DNA of 48,404 nucleotides, taken from assembly GCA_025354165.1 (NCBI GenBank), contig JANXNI010000037.1:1-48404 (forward strand), given 5' to 3'. The position numbers and the translations under genes were made by a program. This stretch comes from Burkholderiales bacterium (GTDB lineage Bacteria; Pseudomonadota; Gammaproteobacteria; Burkholderiales; Casimicrobiaceae). The notes beneath the pieces are model-generated. The model was not told the origin of the DNA and ran no database searches. It saw only the letters and a program-made list of their open reading frames with translations. Positions 35,813 through 44,287 of the stretch are shown here, in pieces (position 1 is the stretch's first letter; each line of letters opens with the position of its first letter).

Positions 35813-37591
35813 TTACAGCGCGTTGAGCCGGAATAACGCTGCCGTGATTTTGTCCGGCTCGTCGGTACGCAAAATCCGATTCGCGACTGCTTCACAATCG
35901 GCGATGCTCGACGTCAAAACCCGCTGTTTGATGGTTAATAGCTGCGCCGGATGCATCGAAAAATTGCGCAACCCAAAGCCTAGTAGCAAGCGCGTCAAGC
36001 GAAGTTCGCCAGCCATTTCGCCACACAACGCAATCGGCGTATTTGACTTGTTTGCGGAGCGAATGGCTTGCGCGATGAGCTTTAACACAGCCGGGTGCAG
36101 CGGATCGTACATGTGCGCGACGGCGTCGTCGGTACGATCAATGGCGAGCGTGTACTGGATCAAATCGTTGGTGCCAATCGACAGGAAATCGAGGCGTTCA
36201 GCGAAGTAAGACAGGGACAGCACCGAGGCCGGAATCTCGATCATGCCGCCCACCGGCACATCGTTATCGAATGGAATCCCCAGCGCCACGAGCTCTGCTT
36301 TGGCGCGCGCAATGAACCCGAGCGTTTGCGTGATTTCGTGCGCATTCGCGATCATTGGAATCAGGATGCGCAGTCGCCCGTAGGCGCTGGCCCGCAGGAT
36401 AGCGCGCAGCTGCGTCATGAAAAGTTTCGGCTCGGCCAGACAGAGACGGATCGCACGCAGTCCGAGCGCCGGGTTGTCACTGCGGCGATCACCCAATCCG
36501 GGCATGCGCTTGTCGGCACCGAGATCGAACGTGCGAATAGTGACGGGACGGCCCTGCATCCCTTCAACCACTGCACGGTAGGATTCGAATTGTTCGTCTT
36601 CGGTCGGCAAATCCTCGCGGTGCATGAAAAGGAATTCAGAGCGGAACAGGCCGACACCGTCGGCGCCGTTTTCGAGGCAGCCGGGAATATCGGACGGCAG
36701 CTCGATGTTGGCGTTGAGGTCAATCGGCGTGCCGTCCAGCGTGACCGCACGCGTACTGACCAGACGCTTGAGCTTCTTTCGTTCCAGCAGGTGGCTGCTC
36801 TGCTTGTGTTCATATTCGGCGAGCACATGCTGATCAGGGTTGACGATTACCAGACCGCTGTCACCATCAACAATCAAAAGCTCGGATTCGCGCAGCAGGT
36901 AACGCGCGTTATGCAGCGCAACCACGGCTGGAATGCCGAGCGAGCGGGCAACGATGGCGGTGTGCGAAGTCGCGCCACCCACGTCGGTGACGAACGCGGC
37001 GAATGCGGATTCCTTGAAGTGAATCGCGTCGGCGGGGGACAAATCATGTGCCACCAGCGCGGTCGAGTGATTTGGATTAAGGAGCGGTAACTCACTCGGT
37101 TTACCCATCAGCGCCTTGACGATGCGCTCGACGACTTGCACCACGTCGTGGGCTCGCTCACGCAGATACGGATCCTCAAATTGCTCGAACTGTTCGACCA
37201 GTTCGTTCATCTTTTGCGTGACTGCCCATTCGGCGTTGCAGCGCAATTCGGCAATCGCGACTTTGGGATCTTTCGCGATGTGCGTATCGGTCAGGATCAT
37301 CCAGTGGACATCAAGAAACGCGCCGAATTCAGCGGGCGAGTCGTTGCCTTTCATGCGTTCGTGCAAGGCCTCGAATTGGGCTCGCACCGTCGCAAGCGCA
37401 GTGTCGAAGCGGAGCAGTTCGGCGTCGACCTGCTCGGGCGCGATGTCGTAGTGCGCGACTTCCAGTGTGGCGTGTGAAACGAGCTGCGCGCGAGCAATCG
37501 CAATGCCCGGCGCTGCGGCCACACCGTGCAGCACAAACGAAATTTTGCTGCGAAGTGCGGTGGATGAGAGAGGTTCAGTCATTGCGTTCAC
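35813..37591 (-). CDS. ptsI: PTS enzyme I (phosphoenolpyruvate-protein phosphotransferase)
   Basis: 592 aa (GTG at 37591, or ATG at 37582). Enzyme I takes phosphate from PEP and passes it to HPr. The phosphorylated His lies in GGATSHTAIVARSLGIPAVV (His210 from the first start). The N-terminal HPr-binding helices precede it, and the C-terminal PEP-binding barrel has the conserved GADGVGLFRSEFLFM, IRTFDLGADK, GGMIEIPAS, SIGTNDLIQYTLA and LCGEMAG segments. In many Betaproteobacteria ptsI follows ptsH directly. Here ptsH is 8.8 kb away with aceE-aceF-lpdA and two other genes between. Confidence 0.97.
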   Translation of the reverse strand: MNAMTEPLSSTALRSKISFVLHGVAAAPGIAIARAQLVSHATLEVAHYDIAPEQVDAELLRFDTALATVRAQFEALHERMKGNDSPAEFGAFLDVHWMILTDTHIAKDPKVAIAELRCNAEWAVTQKMNELVEQFEQFEDPYLRERAHDVVQVVERIVKALMGKPSELPLLNPNHSTALVAHDLSPADAIHFKESAFAAFVTDVGGATSHTAIVARSLGIPAVVALHNARYLLRESELLIVDGDSGLVIVNPDQHVLAEYEHKQSSHLLERKKLKRLVSTRAVTLDGTPIDLNANIELPSDIPGCLENGADGVGLFRSEFLFMHREDLPTEDEQFESYRAVVEGMQGRPVTIRTFDLGADKRMPGLGDRRSDNPALGLRAIRLCLAEPKLFMTQLRAILRASAYGRLRILIPMIANAHEITQTLGFIARAKAELVALGIPFDNDVPVGGMIEIPASVLSLSYFAERLDFLSIGTNDLIQYTLAIDRTDDAVAHMYDPLHPAVLKLIAQAIRSANKSNTPIALCGEMAGELRLTRLLLGFGLRNFSMHPAQLLTIKQRVLTSSIADCEAVANRILRTDEPDKITAALFRLNAL

Positions 37592-37659
37592 GGGTTAATG
37601 GTAACCCGTAAATCGCCCGACCGAACCTGTTCTAGACGATCAACTCAGCGGCGTCGCGC

Positions 37660-38397
37660 TTAGCGGAAGCGATAGGTCAAACCGAGCGACACGAGGTCGT
37701 AATTGAGCTTGCCGTTCGAGCGATCAGGATCTGTTCCGCCAAAGCTGAAGTTGCGTCCGACACCGGTCGTGCGTTCCCAGCCCAGCTGCGCGCCTATCGC
37801 GGGTGCGATGTCATAACCGAGCCCGACGCCAAAGTGTGGACGCGTTTGATGATCGGTCGGCGCATTGAACGGATCAAGACCGGCTGGTACGGTGTCGTGG
37901 CTGTATTTAAGTGAGCTGCGCATCACGCCCACGCGTCCTGAAACCGTCAGCTTAGGCATGACTTCGGCGCTGGCGACGAGGTCGAGCGCGATGCCATCAG
38001 CACGCCAGTTGGCTGCATATTGCCGCGTAAAGCTATTAGGCCCGGAGAATTGGTAGGCACCGTTGAATCTGCCGAAATCGACGTAGCTCATTTCGGCTGC
38101 GAGATTGCGGTGGAATTGATAGCCGGCGAAGAATTTGCCGCCGTTGTCGCTGCGGTCGCTTCGGATGTTGGAAAGGGCGTTGCCACCGGTCAGGCTCTGT
38201 CCTGCACTGGACACTTGTCCATTGAAGTCACCCTGCGCGTTGGTGACGCCGTATGCGCCGCCAATGTAGGCATGAGGCGCAAAAGACTGTGCATTGACGA
38301 CACCCACTGCTGCGATTGCTGCCGCCGCTGAGAGTAACGTGAACACCGAACCTGTAACCGAGCGTTTGCGCGTGTGCGCTTGACAATTTTTATGCAT
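37660..38397 (-). CDS. Outer-membrane beta-barrel protein (OmpA/OmpW-like)
   Basis: 245 aa from the ATG at 38397, which has GGAGAG just upstream; 17 further codons upstream are open but lack a ribosome binding site. Basic n-region MHKNCQAHTRKRSVTG, hydrophobic segment and cleavage near VNAQS. The mature part shows an eight-strand barrel pattern: YIGGAYGVTNAQGDFN, KFFAGYQFHRNLAAEMSYVD, LTVSGRVGVMRSS, FGVGLGYDIAPAIGAQLGWE, and a C-terminal strand LVSLGLTYRFR ending in Phe-Arg. There is no peptidoglycan-binding OmpA domain. Ligand and role are unknown. Confidence 0.8.
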   Translation of the reverse strand: MHKNCQAHTRKRSVTGSVFTLLSAAAAIAAVGVVNAQSFAPHAYIGGAYGVTNAQGDFNGQVSSAGQSLTGGNALSNIRSDRSDNGGKFFAGYQFHRNLAAEMSYVDFGRFNGAYQFSGPNSFTRQYAANWRADGIALDLVASAEVMPKLTVSGRVGVMRSSLKYSHDTVPAGLDPFNAPTDHQTRPHFGVGLGYDIAPAIGAQLGWERTTGVGRNFSFGGTDPDRSNGKLNYDLVSLGLTYRFR

Positions 38398-38555
38398 GAT
38401 CTCTCCGAGAGTTATTCGCGTCGGACGCCAAAAAAATGCGTCCAGCACTTATAAGACCCGGTAGGGGCGAAAAGTTTCCCGGTTGGCGGTTCCGACGTGT
38501 CTTTTCGCTGTCATGTCCAGCGTGGGCGCAAGCGCTCCCCTACACAATCGCTGAT

Positions 38556-39509
38556 CTATTCGGCTTCGATTTTTGCTGTTTTTGTGAGCTGGCCCCAGCG
38601 TTTGACTTCGGAGTCAATCAGTTTGGCCAGACCGGCCGCATCGCTGGGATCGAGGTCAAATCCACCCGCGTTTAACTTTTGCTTGACCTCAGGCAGCGCC
38701 AATACTTTCAGCAGCGCAGCGGAGAGTTTTGCTGTGACCTCTTTCGGCATATTCGCCGGGCCGACGAGCGCGAACCACGGCACCAGTTCATAGCCTGGAA
38801 CCTGCTCGGTGATCGCTGGCAAATCAGGCAATGCTGCGGAACGCTTGAGGCTGGTGACACCGAAGGCTTTGACCTTGCCGCCCCTGATCTGCGCCTGTGC
38901 GTTGCCTAGATCAGCGAATACGACTTCGATCGATCCACCGAGCATGTCGGTGATCGCGGGCGGGATGCCTTTGTACGGAATCATCTGCATATCGCCGTGA
39001 ATCATCGAGCCGAACAGCGAGCCGGACACCCATGAGCCCGATGAGCCCTGACCGAAGCGAACCTTGCCCGGATTGGCTTTGACGTAGGCGATGAAGCTCT
39101 TCAAATCCGTCGCTGGCACTTTGTCATTGGTGATCAGCACAAACGGCGTCGTGGCGATTTTACCGATGGGCGTGAAGTCTTTTGCCGGGTCGTACGGCAC
39201 CTTTTTCAGCAGACTCACGACGGCGGCCTGGGTCGTGCTGGTGGTGACCATCAGCGTGTAGCCGTCCGGCGCGGCGTTCTTCACTTCTGTTGCGCCAATT
39301 GTGCCCTGCGCGCCCGCCTTGTTGTCGACAACGATGGATTGTCCAAGCTCTTTGCCCATGACGTCGGCGAGCTGGCGCGCCACCACGTCGGTGGCGCTTC
39401 CGGCTGGGAAGGGTACGAGGAATTTGATCGGTTTGGTCGGGTAAGTCTGCGCGAATGTGACTGCGGCGGCGAGCATAGAGCAAGCAGCGATAAGCGGGGA
39501 AAGTCGCAT
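38556..39509 (-). CDS. Bug/TctC family periplasmic binding protein
   Basis: 317 aa from the ATG at 39509 (AAAGG 10 nt upstream). Signal peptide MRLSPLIAACSMLAAAVTFA; mature N-terminus TYPTKPIKFLVPFPAGSATD, KAGAQGTIGATEVKNAAPDG, FGQGSSGSWVSGSLFGSMIH and MIPYKGIPPAITDMLGG, all family hallmarks. It presumably captures a carboxylate; no TctA/B genes are nearby. It lies upstream of and divergent from aceE, with no obvious functional link. It is the third Bug sequence in the window, counting the remnant at 7985-8208. Confidence 0.93.
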   Translation of the reverse strand: MRLSPLIAACSMLAAAVTFAQTYPTKPIKFLVPFPAGSATDVVARQLADVMGKELGQSIVVDNKAGAQGTIGATEVKNAAPDGYTLMVTTSTTQAAVVSLLKKVPYDPAKDFTPIGKIATTPFVLITNDKVPATDLKSFIAYVKANPGKVRFGQGSSGSWVSGSLFGSMIHGDMQMIPYKGIPPAITDMLGGSIEVVFADLGNAQAQIRGGKVKAFGVTSLKRSAALPDLPAITEQVPGYELVPWFALVGPANMPKEVTAKLSAALLKVLALPEVKQKLNAGGFDLDPSDAAGLAKLIDSEVKRWGQLTKTAKIEAE

Positions 39510-39785
39510 GGAAAATGCCTTTAAGAGAACGCGCCGAGGCGCTTCGGTGCGTTGATCGGGTGGAAAAGTCTGCTCACATTGTAGAAACGATGCAAATTTC
39601 GACATCATCATCAACCCGATTGCGCCTTATGGCTTTTCGATAAAAGCACCCGCGCACGGGGGTTGGGTCGCCAATAATTAAATAGTCGACTTGTCATTAA
39701 ATTGACAGCCAGCCCCCGCAATATGGGAGCTGATCTTAGAAAGCTAAGTATCCCGTGAAGCGAATGAATAAATTTTGGAAGACGC

Positions 39786-39800
39786 TTCCATAATATGGAA
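39786..39800. promoter_or_regulatory. Palindromic candidate operator upstream of aceE
   Basis: TTCCATAATATGGAA is a perfect 7-1-7 palindrome, overlapped on its left by GGAAG-ACG-CTTCC. A TAGAAT box (39808-39813, one mismatch to TATAAT) lies just downstream, so the palindrome would cover the -35 region of an aceE promoter. It does not resemble the Escherichia coli PdhR site as I know it. Confidence 0.5.
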
Positions 39801-39825
39801 TTCTCGTTAGAATGGCTTTTATGAC

Positions 39826-39847
39826 GTGCGATTAACGCACCTTTTTT
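39826..39847 (+). terminator. Small U-tailed hairpin in the aceE leader
   Basis: A five-base-pair stem, GTGCG/CGCAC with loop ATTAA, followed by CTTTTTT, about 100 nt before the aceE start and downstream of the TAGAAT box. It could be an intrinsic terminator or a leader attenuation site. The stem is short, so the effect may be small. Confidence 0.4.
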
Positions 39848-39943
39848 ATTGTGCAATGCACACACGCGACAATGACGATGAGGCGTCGCGTGACAGTGCG
39901 CTATGCACGTGAACGGCACCCGAAAACTGTAAGGAGGAGTGAC

Positions 39944-42616
39944 ATGCAGAACCCATCAGGTCCGAGCGATCTTGACCCTAAAGAAACCAGTGACTGGCTC
40001 GATTCGCTCGATAGCGTGATCGCAAATGAAGGCTACGAACGCGCGCATTACCTGTTGGAGGCGCTGTTCGACAAAGCGCGTCGCACCGGTGGTAATGCGC
40101 CGTTCTCGCCCAACACCGCCTACCTGAACACTATCCCGACGCATCTGGAGGCGAAGAGCCCGGGCGACCATGAGATGGAGCACAAGCTGCGTAGCTACGT
40201 GCGCTGGAACGCGGCGATGATGGTGCTGCGCGGTGGCAAAAAAGATTTGGAACTGGGTGGTCACATTTCGTCATTCGCGTCCGCTGCGACGCTGTACGAC
40301 GTCGGCTTCAATCATTTCTGGCACGCGCCGTCCGCCGATCATGGTGGCGATCTGGTGTACGTTCAGGGTCACAGCTCGCCGGGCGTTTACGCACGCGCTT
40401 TCATGCTTGATCGGCTGTCGCAGGAACAGATGGATAACTTCCGCCAGGAGGTTGATGGCAAGGGCATTCCGAGCTATCCGCACCCGTGGCTGATGCCGGA
40501 CTTCTGGCAGATGCCAACCGTGTCGATGGGCCTCGGCCCGTTGATGGGTATTTATCAGGCGCGCTTCCTCAAATATTTGCATGCGCGCGGTCTCGCCAAC
40601 ACTGAAGGCCGCAAGGTCTGGGTGTTTTGTGGTGACGGCGAAATGGACGAACCGGAATCGCTCGGCGCGATCAGCATGGCGGGTCGCGAAAAGCTCGACA
40701 ACCTGGTGTTTGTTATCAACTGCAACTTGCAGCGGCTGGACGGACCCGTACGTGGCAACGGCAAGATCATTCAGGAGCTTGAAGGCGACTTCCGTGGCTC
40801 CGGCTGGAACGTGCTCAAGCTCATCTGGGGCGGCTATTGGGATCAACTGCTGGCGCGCGACAAAGACGGCCTGCTCGTCAAGCGCATGGAAGAAGTGGTC
40901 GATGGTGAATATCAGGTGATGAAGGCGCGCGACGGTGCTTACGTTCGCGAAAACTTCTTCGGCAAATATCCGCAGTTGCGCGAGATGGTTGCCAATATGT
41001 CGGACGACGACGTGTGGCGTTTGAACCGTGGCGGCCATGATCCGCACAAGATTTATGCGGCTTACGATTCGGCTGTTAAGCACAAGGGTCAGCCGACCGT
41101 GATCCTCGCCAAAACGGTGAAGGGCTATGGCATGGGCAATAGCGGCGAGGGCCTCAACATCGCGCATCAGGCCAAGAAGATGGATATCGAATCCTTGAAG
41201 CAGATGCGAGATCGCTTCGGCATTCCGGTCAAGGACGAAGACCTCGCGAGTTACCCGTATTACAAACCCGCTGCGGATTCGCCCGAGATCAAGTACATGC
41301 GTGGCCGTCGCGAGTCGCTTGGCGGCTATCTGCCACAGCGTCGTATGAAAAGCGTGTCGCTGCCAACGCCAGAACTCTCAGCGTTTGAGGCGCAACTCAA
41401 GGGCTCCGGCGAGCGCGAAATCTCGACCACGATGGCCTTCGTTCGTATTCTGAACACGCTGGTTAAAGACAAAAATATTGGCCGCAATGTCGTGCCTATC
41501 GTGCCAGATGAATCGCGCACTTTCGGCATGGAAGGCATGTTCCGCCAGCTCGGCATCTGGAACCAGCAGGGCCAGAACTACGCGCCGGTCGATGCCGACC
41601 AACTCATGTTCTACAAAGAGGCCAAAGACGGCCAGATTCTGCAGGAAGGCATCAACGAGCCCGGCGCAATGGCCGACTGGATCGCAGCGGCCACGAGCTA
41701 CAGCAATAACAACGTGCCGATGTTGCCGGTCTACATTTTCTATTCGATGTTTGGCGTGCAACGCATCGGCGATCTGTGCTGGGCAGCGGGTGACATGCGC
41801 GCGCGAGGCCTGCTCGTTGGCGGCACGGCTGGCCGCACCACATTGAACGGTGAAGGTCTGCAACACGAAGACGGTCACTCGCATGTGTGGTTCAGCGCGA
41901 TCCCGAACGTGCGCACGTACGACCCGACGTTCTCCTACGAAGTCGCCGTTATCACGCAGCACGCCGTGAAAGGCATGCTCACTGATCAGAAGGATGAGTA
42001 CTACTACCTGACCGTGATGAATGAAAATTACACGCATCCGGATATGCCGGTGGGTGCCGAGGCGAACATCATCAAAGGGATGTATCTGTTCAAAGAAGGC
42101 GGCAAGGACAAGAAAAAAGGCATGCGCGTTCAGCTCACCGGCTCGGGCACCATCTTCCGCGAAGTCATCGCTGCGGCGGATTTGCTGCGCGACGACTGGG
42201 GCGTTGAATCCGACATCTGGAGCGCACCTAGTTTCAACGAATTGCGTCGCGACGGCATCGATTGCGAACGCTGGAACCTGCTGCATCCAATGGACGAACC
42301 GCGCGTGCCGCACGTCGCGGCCTGCGTCAATTCGAAGGCAGGCCCGCTGATTGCCGCGACCGACTACATGCGTATTTACGCGGACAGTGTGCGTCCGTAC
42401 ATCAAGAAAACATTCAAGGTGCTCGGCACCGACGGCTTCGGTCGTTCGGACAGTCGTGACAACCTGCGGCGGTTCTTCGAAGTGAATCGTTTCTACGTCA
42501 CGCTCGCTGCGCTCACCGCGCTGGCGGAAGATGGCGTGATCGAGCGCAAGGTGCTCGCCGAGGCCATCAAAAAGTACGGCATCGATCCGAACAAACCCAA
42601 TCCAACAACGGTTTAA
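39944..42616 (+). CDS. aceE: Pyruvate dehydrogenase E1 component, homodimeric type
   Basis: 890 aa from the ATG at 39944, preceded by a strong AAGGAGGAG. It decarboxylates pyruvate with thiamine diphosphate and acetylates the lipoyl groups of E2. Visible: GGHISSFASAATLYDVGFNH, HSSPGVYARAF, the ThDP motif region VFCGDGEMDEPESLG ... NCNLQRLDGPV, and the C-terminal Rossmann-like domain ending KVLGTDGFGRSDSRDNLRRF. First gene of the aceE-aceF-lpdA operon: a 15-bp gap to aceF, then an aceF/lpdA overlap. The frame is open 31 codons upstream, but only the chosen ATG has a ribosome binding site. Confidence 0.97.
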   Translation: MQNPSGPSDLDPKETSDWLDSLDSVIANEGYERAHYLLEALFDKARRTGGNAPFSPNTAYLNTIPTHLEAKSPGDHEMEHKLRSYVRWNAAMMVLRGGKKDLELGGHISSFASAATLYDVGFNHFWHAPSADHGGDLVYVQGHSSPGVYARAFMLDRLSQEQMDNFRQEVDGKGIPSYPHPWLMPDFWQMPTVSMGLGPLMGIYQARFLKYLHARGLANTEGRKVWVFCGDGEMDEPESLGAISMAGREKLDNLVFVINCNLQRLDGPVRGNGKIIQELEGDFRGSGWNVLKLIWGGYWDQLLARDKDGLLVKRMEEVVDGEYQVMKARDGAYVRENFFGKYPQLREMVANMSDDDVWRLNRGGHDPHKIYAAYDSAVKHKGQPTVILAKTVKGYGMGNSGEGLNIAHQAKKMDIESLKQMRDRFGIPVKDEDLASYPYYKPAADSPEIKYMRGRRESLGGYLPQRRMKSVSLPTPELSAFEAQLKGSGEREISTTMAFVRILNTLVKDKNIGRNVVPIVPDESRTFGMEGMFRQLGIWNQQGQNYAPVDADQLMFYKEAKDGQILQEGINEPGAMADWIAAATSYSNNNVPMLPVYIFYSMFGVQRIGDLCWAAGDMRARGLLVGGTAGRTTLNGEGLQHEDGHSHVWFSAIPNVRTYDPTFSYEVAVITQHAVKGMLTDQKDEYYYLTVMNENYTHPDMPVGAEANIIKGMYLFKEGGKDKKKGMRVQLTGSGTIFREVIAAADLLRDDWGVESDIWSAPSFNELRRDGIDCERWNLLHPMDEPRVPHVAACVNSKAGPLIAATDYMRIYADSVRPYIKKTFKVLGTDGFGRSDSRDNLRRFFEVNRFYVTLAALTALAEDGVIERKVLAEAIKKYGIDPNKPNPTTV

Positions 42617-42631
42617 GGAGCGGGAAAGATC

Positions 42632-44287
42632 ATGGCAAAGCAAGAATTGAAAGTCCCGGACGTCGGTGACTACAAAGATATTCCGGTCATCGAAATATTG
42701 GTGAAAGTTGGCGACGTCGTGGCGAAGGAGCAATCGCTCGTCACCCTCGAATCCGACAAGGCCACGATGGAGGTGCCCGCCGACACGGCGGGTACGGTGG
42801 TCGAACTGCGCGTAAAGTTGGGCGACAAGGTCAGCGAAGGCACAGTGGTGGCAGTGATTGATACGGGCGCTTCGGCCCCTGCGGCAGGTCTAGCGCCGCA
42901 ACCTGAACCCGCAAAAGCGGCGGCGGCGCCAGCACCTGCGGCTGGCGGTGGTGCGGTCGATGTGAAGGTGCCCGATATAGGCGACTACAAAGACATTCCT
43001 GTTATCGAAATCCTAGTGAAAATCGGCGACACGGTCAAAGTCGAACAGTCCCTCGTGACGCTCGAATCAGACAAGGCGACGATGGAGGTTCCGTCGTCAG
43101 TGGCGGGCGTTGTCAAGGCGATCAAAGTGAGTCTCGGCGACAAAGTTTCCGAGGGCTCGGTCGTTGTAGTGGTTGAATCGGTGGGTGCTACAAGCGCTGC
43201 TAGTTCGACCCCATCTCCCCTCGCGGGAGAGGGCGGGGGTGAGGGGGCTGGGGGCATAAAAGCCACAGTAGCTGGTCCGCCACCGTCACCCTCACCCCAA
43301 CCCTCTCCCGTCAAGGGAGAGGGGGCAAACCCCGCGCCCACGGGTGCCATCAACGAAGCTAATTTCAGTAAAGCGCACGCCTCGCCATCGATCCGAAAGA
43401 TTGCGCGCGAACTTGGCGTGGATTTGGGGCGAGTGAAACCCACAGGCCCAAAAAACCGCGTCATGCTTGAAGACGTCCGCGCGTTCGTGAAAGGCGTGAT
43501 GAGTGCGCTTCCGACCGCTGCAACTGGCGTGGGTGGTGGCGATAGTGGCGCTGCGCTTGGCTTGTTGCCGTGGCCAAAAGTGGATTTCGCGAAGTTCGGC
43601 GCGATAGAAGCCAAACCGCTGTCACGCATCAAGAAAATCTCGGGCGCGAATTTGCATCGCAACTGGGTGATGATTCCGCACGTCACCAATCACGACGAAT
43701 GCGATATCACCGATCTCGAAGCGCTGCGTGTGCAGCTCAACACTGAGAATGCGAAGTCGGGTACCAAGGTCACGATGCTCGCATTCGTGATCAAAGCCTG
43801 TGTCGCTGCGTTGCAAAAGTTCCCGGATTTCAACGCATCGCTCGACGGTGACAACCTCGTCTACAAGAAGTATTTCAACATAGGCTTCGCGGCCGACACG
43901 CCGAACGGGCTCGTCGTTCCAGTCTTAAAAAATGCCGATCAAAAAGGCATCATGCAGATCGCCAAAGAGATGGGTGAACTTTCGCTCAAGGCGCGTGAAG
44001 GCAAGCTCGGCCCGGCCGACATGCAGGGCGGCTGCTTCTCGATCAGCTCGCTCGGCGGCATTGGCGGCACGGCGTTTTCGCCCATCATCAACGCGCCGGA
44101 AGTAGCGATCCTTGGGCTGTCGCGCGGCGAAATCAAGCCTAAATGGAATGGCAAAGAGTTCACACCCAAGCTCATGTTGCCGCTGTCGCTGTCGTACGAT
44201 CATCGCGTCATCGATGGTGCAACGGCTGCGCGATTCAACGCGTATCTCGGCTCGTTGCTCTCGGATTTCCGCAGGGTGGCGCTATGA
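42632..44287 (+). CDS. aceF: Pyruvate dehydrogenase E2, dihydrolipoyl acetyltransferase
   Basis: 551 aa, the core of the complex. Domains: lipoyl 1 about 2-78 (lipoylated Lys43 in ESDKATMEVP), Ala/Pro linker, lipoyl 2 about 109-185 (Lys148), a linker containing a translated palindromic repeat (195-232), peripheral-subunit-binding domain about 248-288 (SPSIRKIARELGVDLGRVKP), second linker, and acetyltransferase domain about 315-551 with the catalytic motif HRVIDG (His524, Asp528). Two lipoyl domains are normal for Betaproteobacteria. The final ATGA overlaps the lpdA start, so expression is coupled. Confidence 0.97.
   Translation: MAKQELKVPDVGDYKDIPVIEILVKVGDVVAKEQSLVTLESDKATMEVPADTAGTVVELRVKLGDKVSEGTVVAVIDTGASAPAAGLAPQPEPAKAAAAPAPAAGGGAVDVKVPDIGDYKDIPVIEILVKIGDTVKVEQSLVTLESDKATMEVPSSVAGVVKAIKVSLGDKVSEGSVVVVVESVGATSAASSTPSPLAGEGGGEGAGGIKATVAGPPPSPSPQPSPVKGEGANPAPTGAINEANFSKAHASPSIRKIARELGVDLGRVKPTGPKNRVMLEDVRAFVKGVMSALPTAATGVGGGDSGAALGLLPWPKVDFAKFGAIEAKPLSRIKKISGANLHRNWVMIPHVTNHDECDITDLEALRVQLNTENAKSGTKVTMLAFVIKACVAALQKFPDFNASLDGDNLVYKKYFNIGFAADTPNGLVVPVLKNADQKGIMQIAKEMGELSLKAREGKLGPADMQGGCFSISSLGGIGGTAFSPIINAPEVAILGLSRGEIKPKWNGKEFTPKLMLPLSLSYDHRVIDGATAARFNAYLGSLLSDFRRVAL
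43214..43327. repeat. Palindromic repeat translated within the aceF linker
   Basis: CGGGAGAGGGCGGGGGTGAG (plus GG) on the left pairs with CCCTCACCCCAACCCTCTCC (plus CG) on the right, a stem of about 22 bp with some 50 nt between. Translated in frame as SPLAGEGGGEGAGG ... PSPSPQPSPVKGEGA. The same element lies in lpdA (44539-44652). This type of CCCTCACCCCAACCCTCTCC sequence is a well-known dispersed intergenic palindrome in Betaproteobacteria; here it is coding. Confidence 0.85.

Noticed and set aside
40271-41167. 298-aa minus-strand frame inside aceE
   Set aside because: Antisense shadow of aceE with no independent start signal.
41378-42733. 451-aa minus-strand open frame opposite the 3' half of aceE
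   Set aside because: The rightward aceE frame and its motifs are certain. The antisense frame is rich in Arg/His/Val as expected from codon bias, and it has no ribosome binding site, signal or family motif.
44143-44283. N-terminal extension of the E3 protein beyond the ATG at 44284
   Set aside because: The open frame continues upstream only inside aceF. The lipoyl domain begins right at MSQVELKVPD, and the ATGA overlap with the aceF stop is the natural start.
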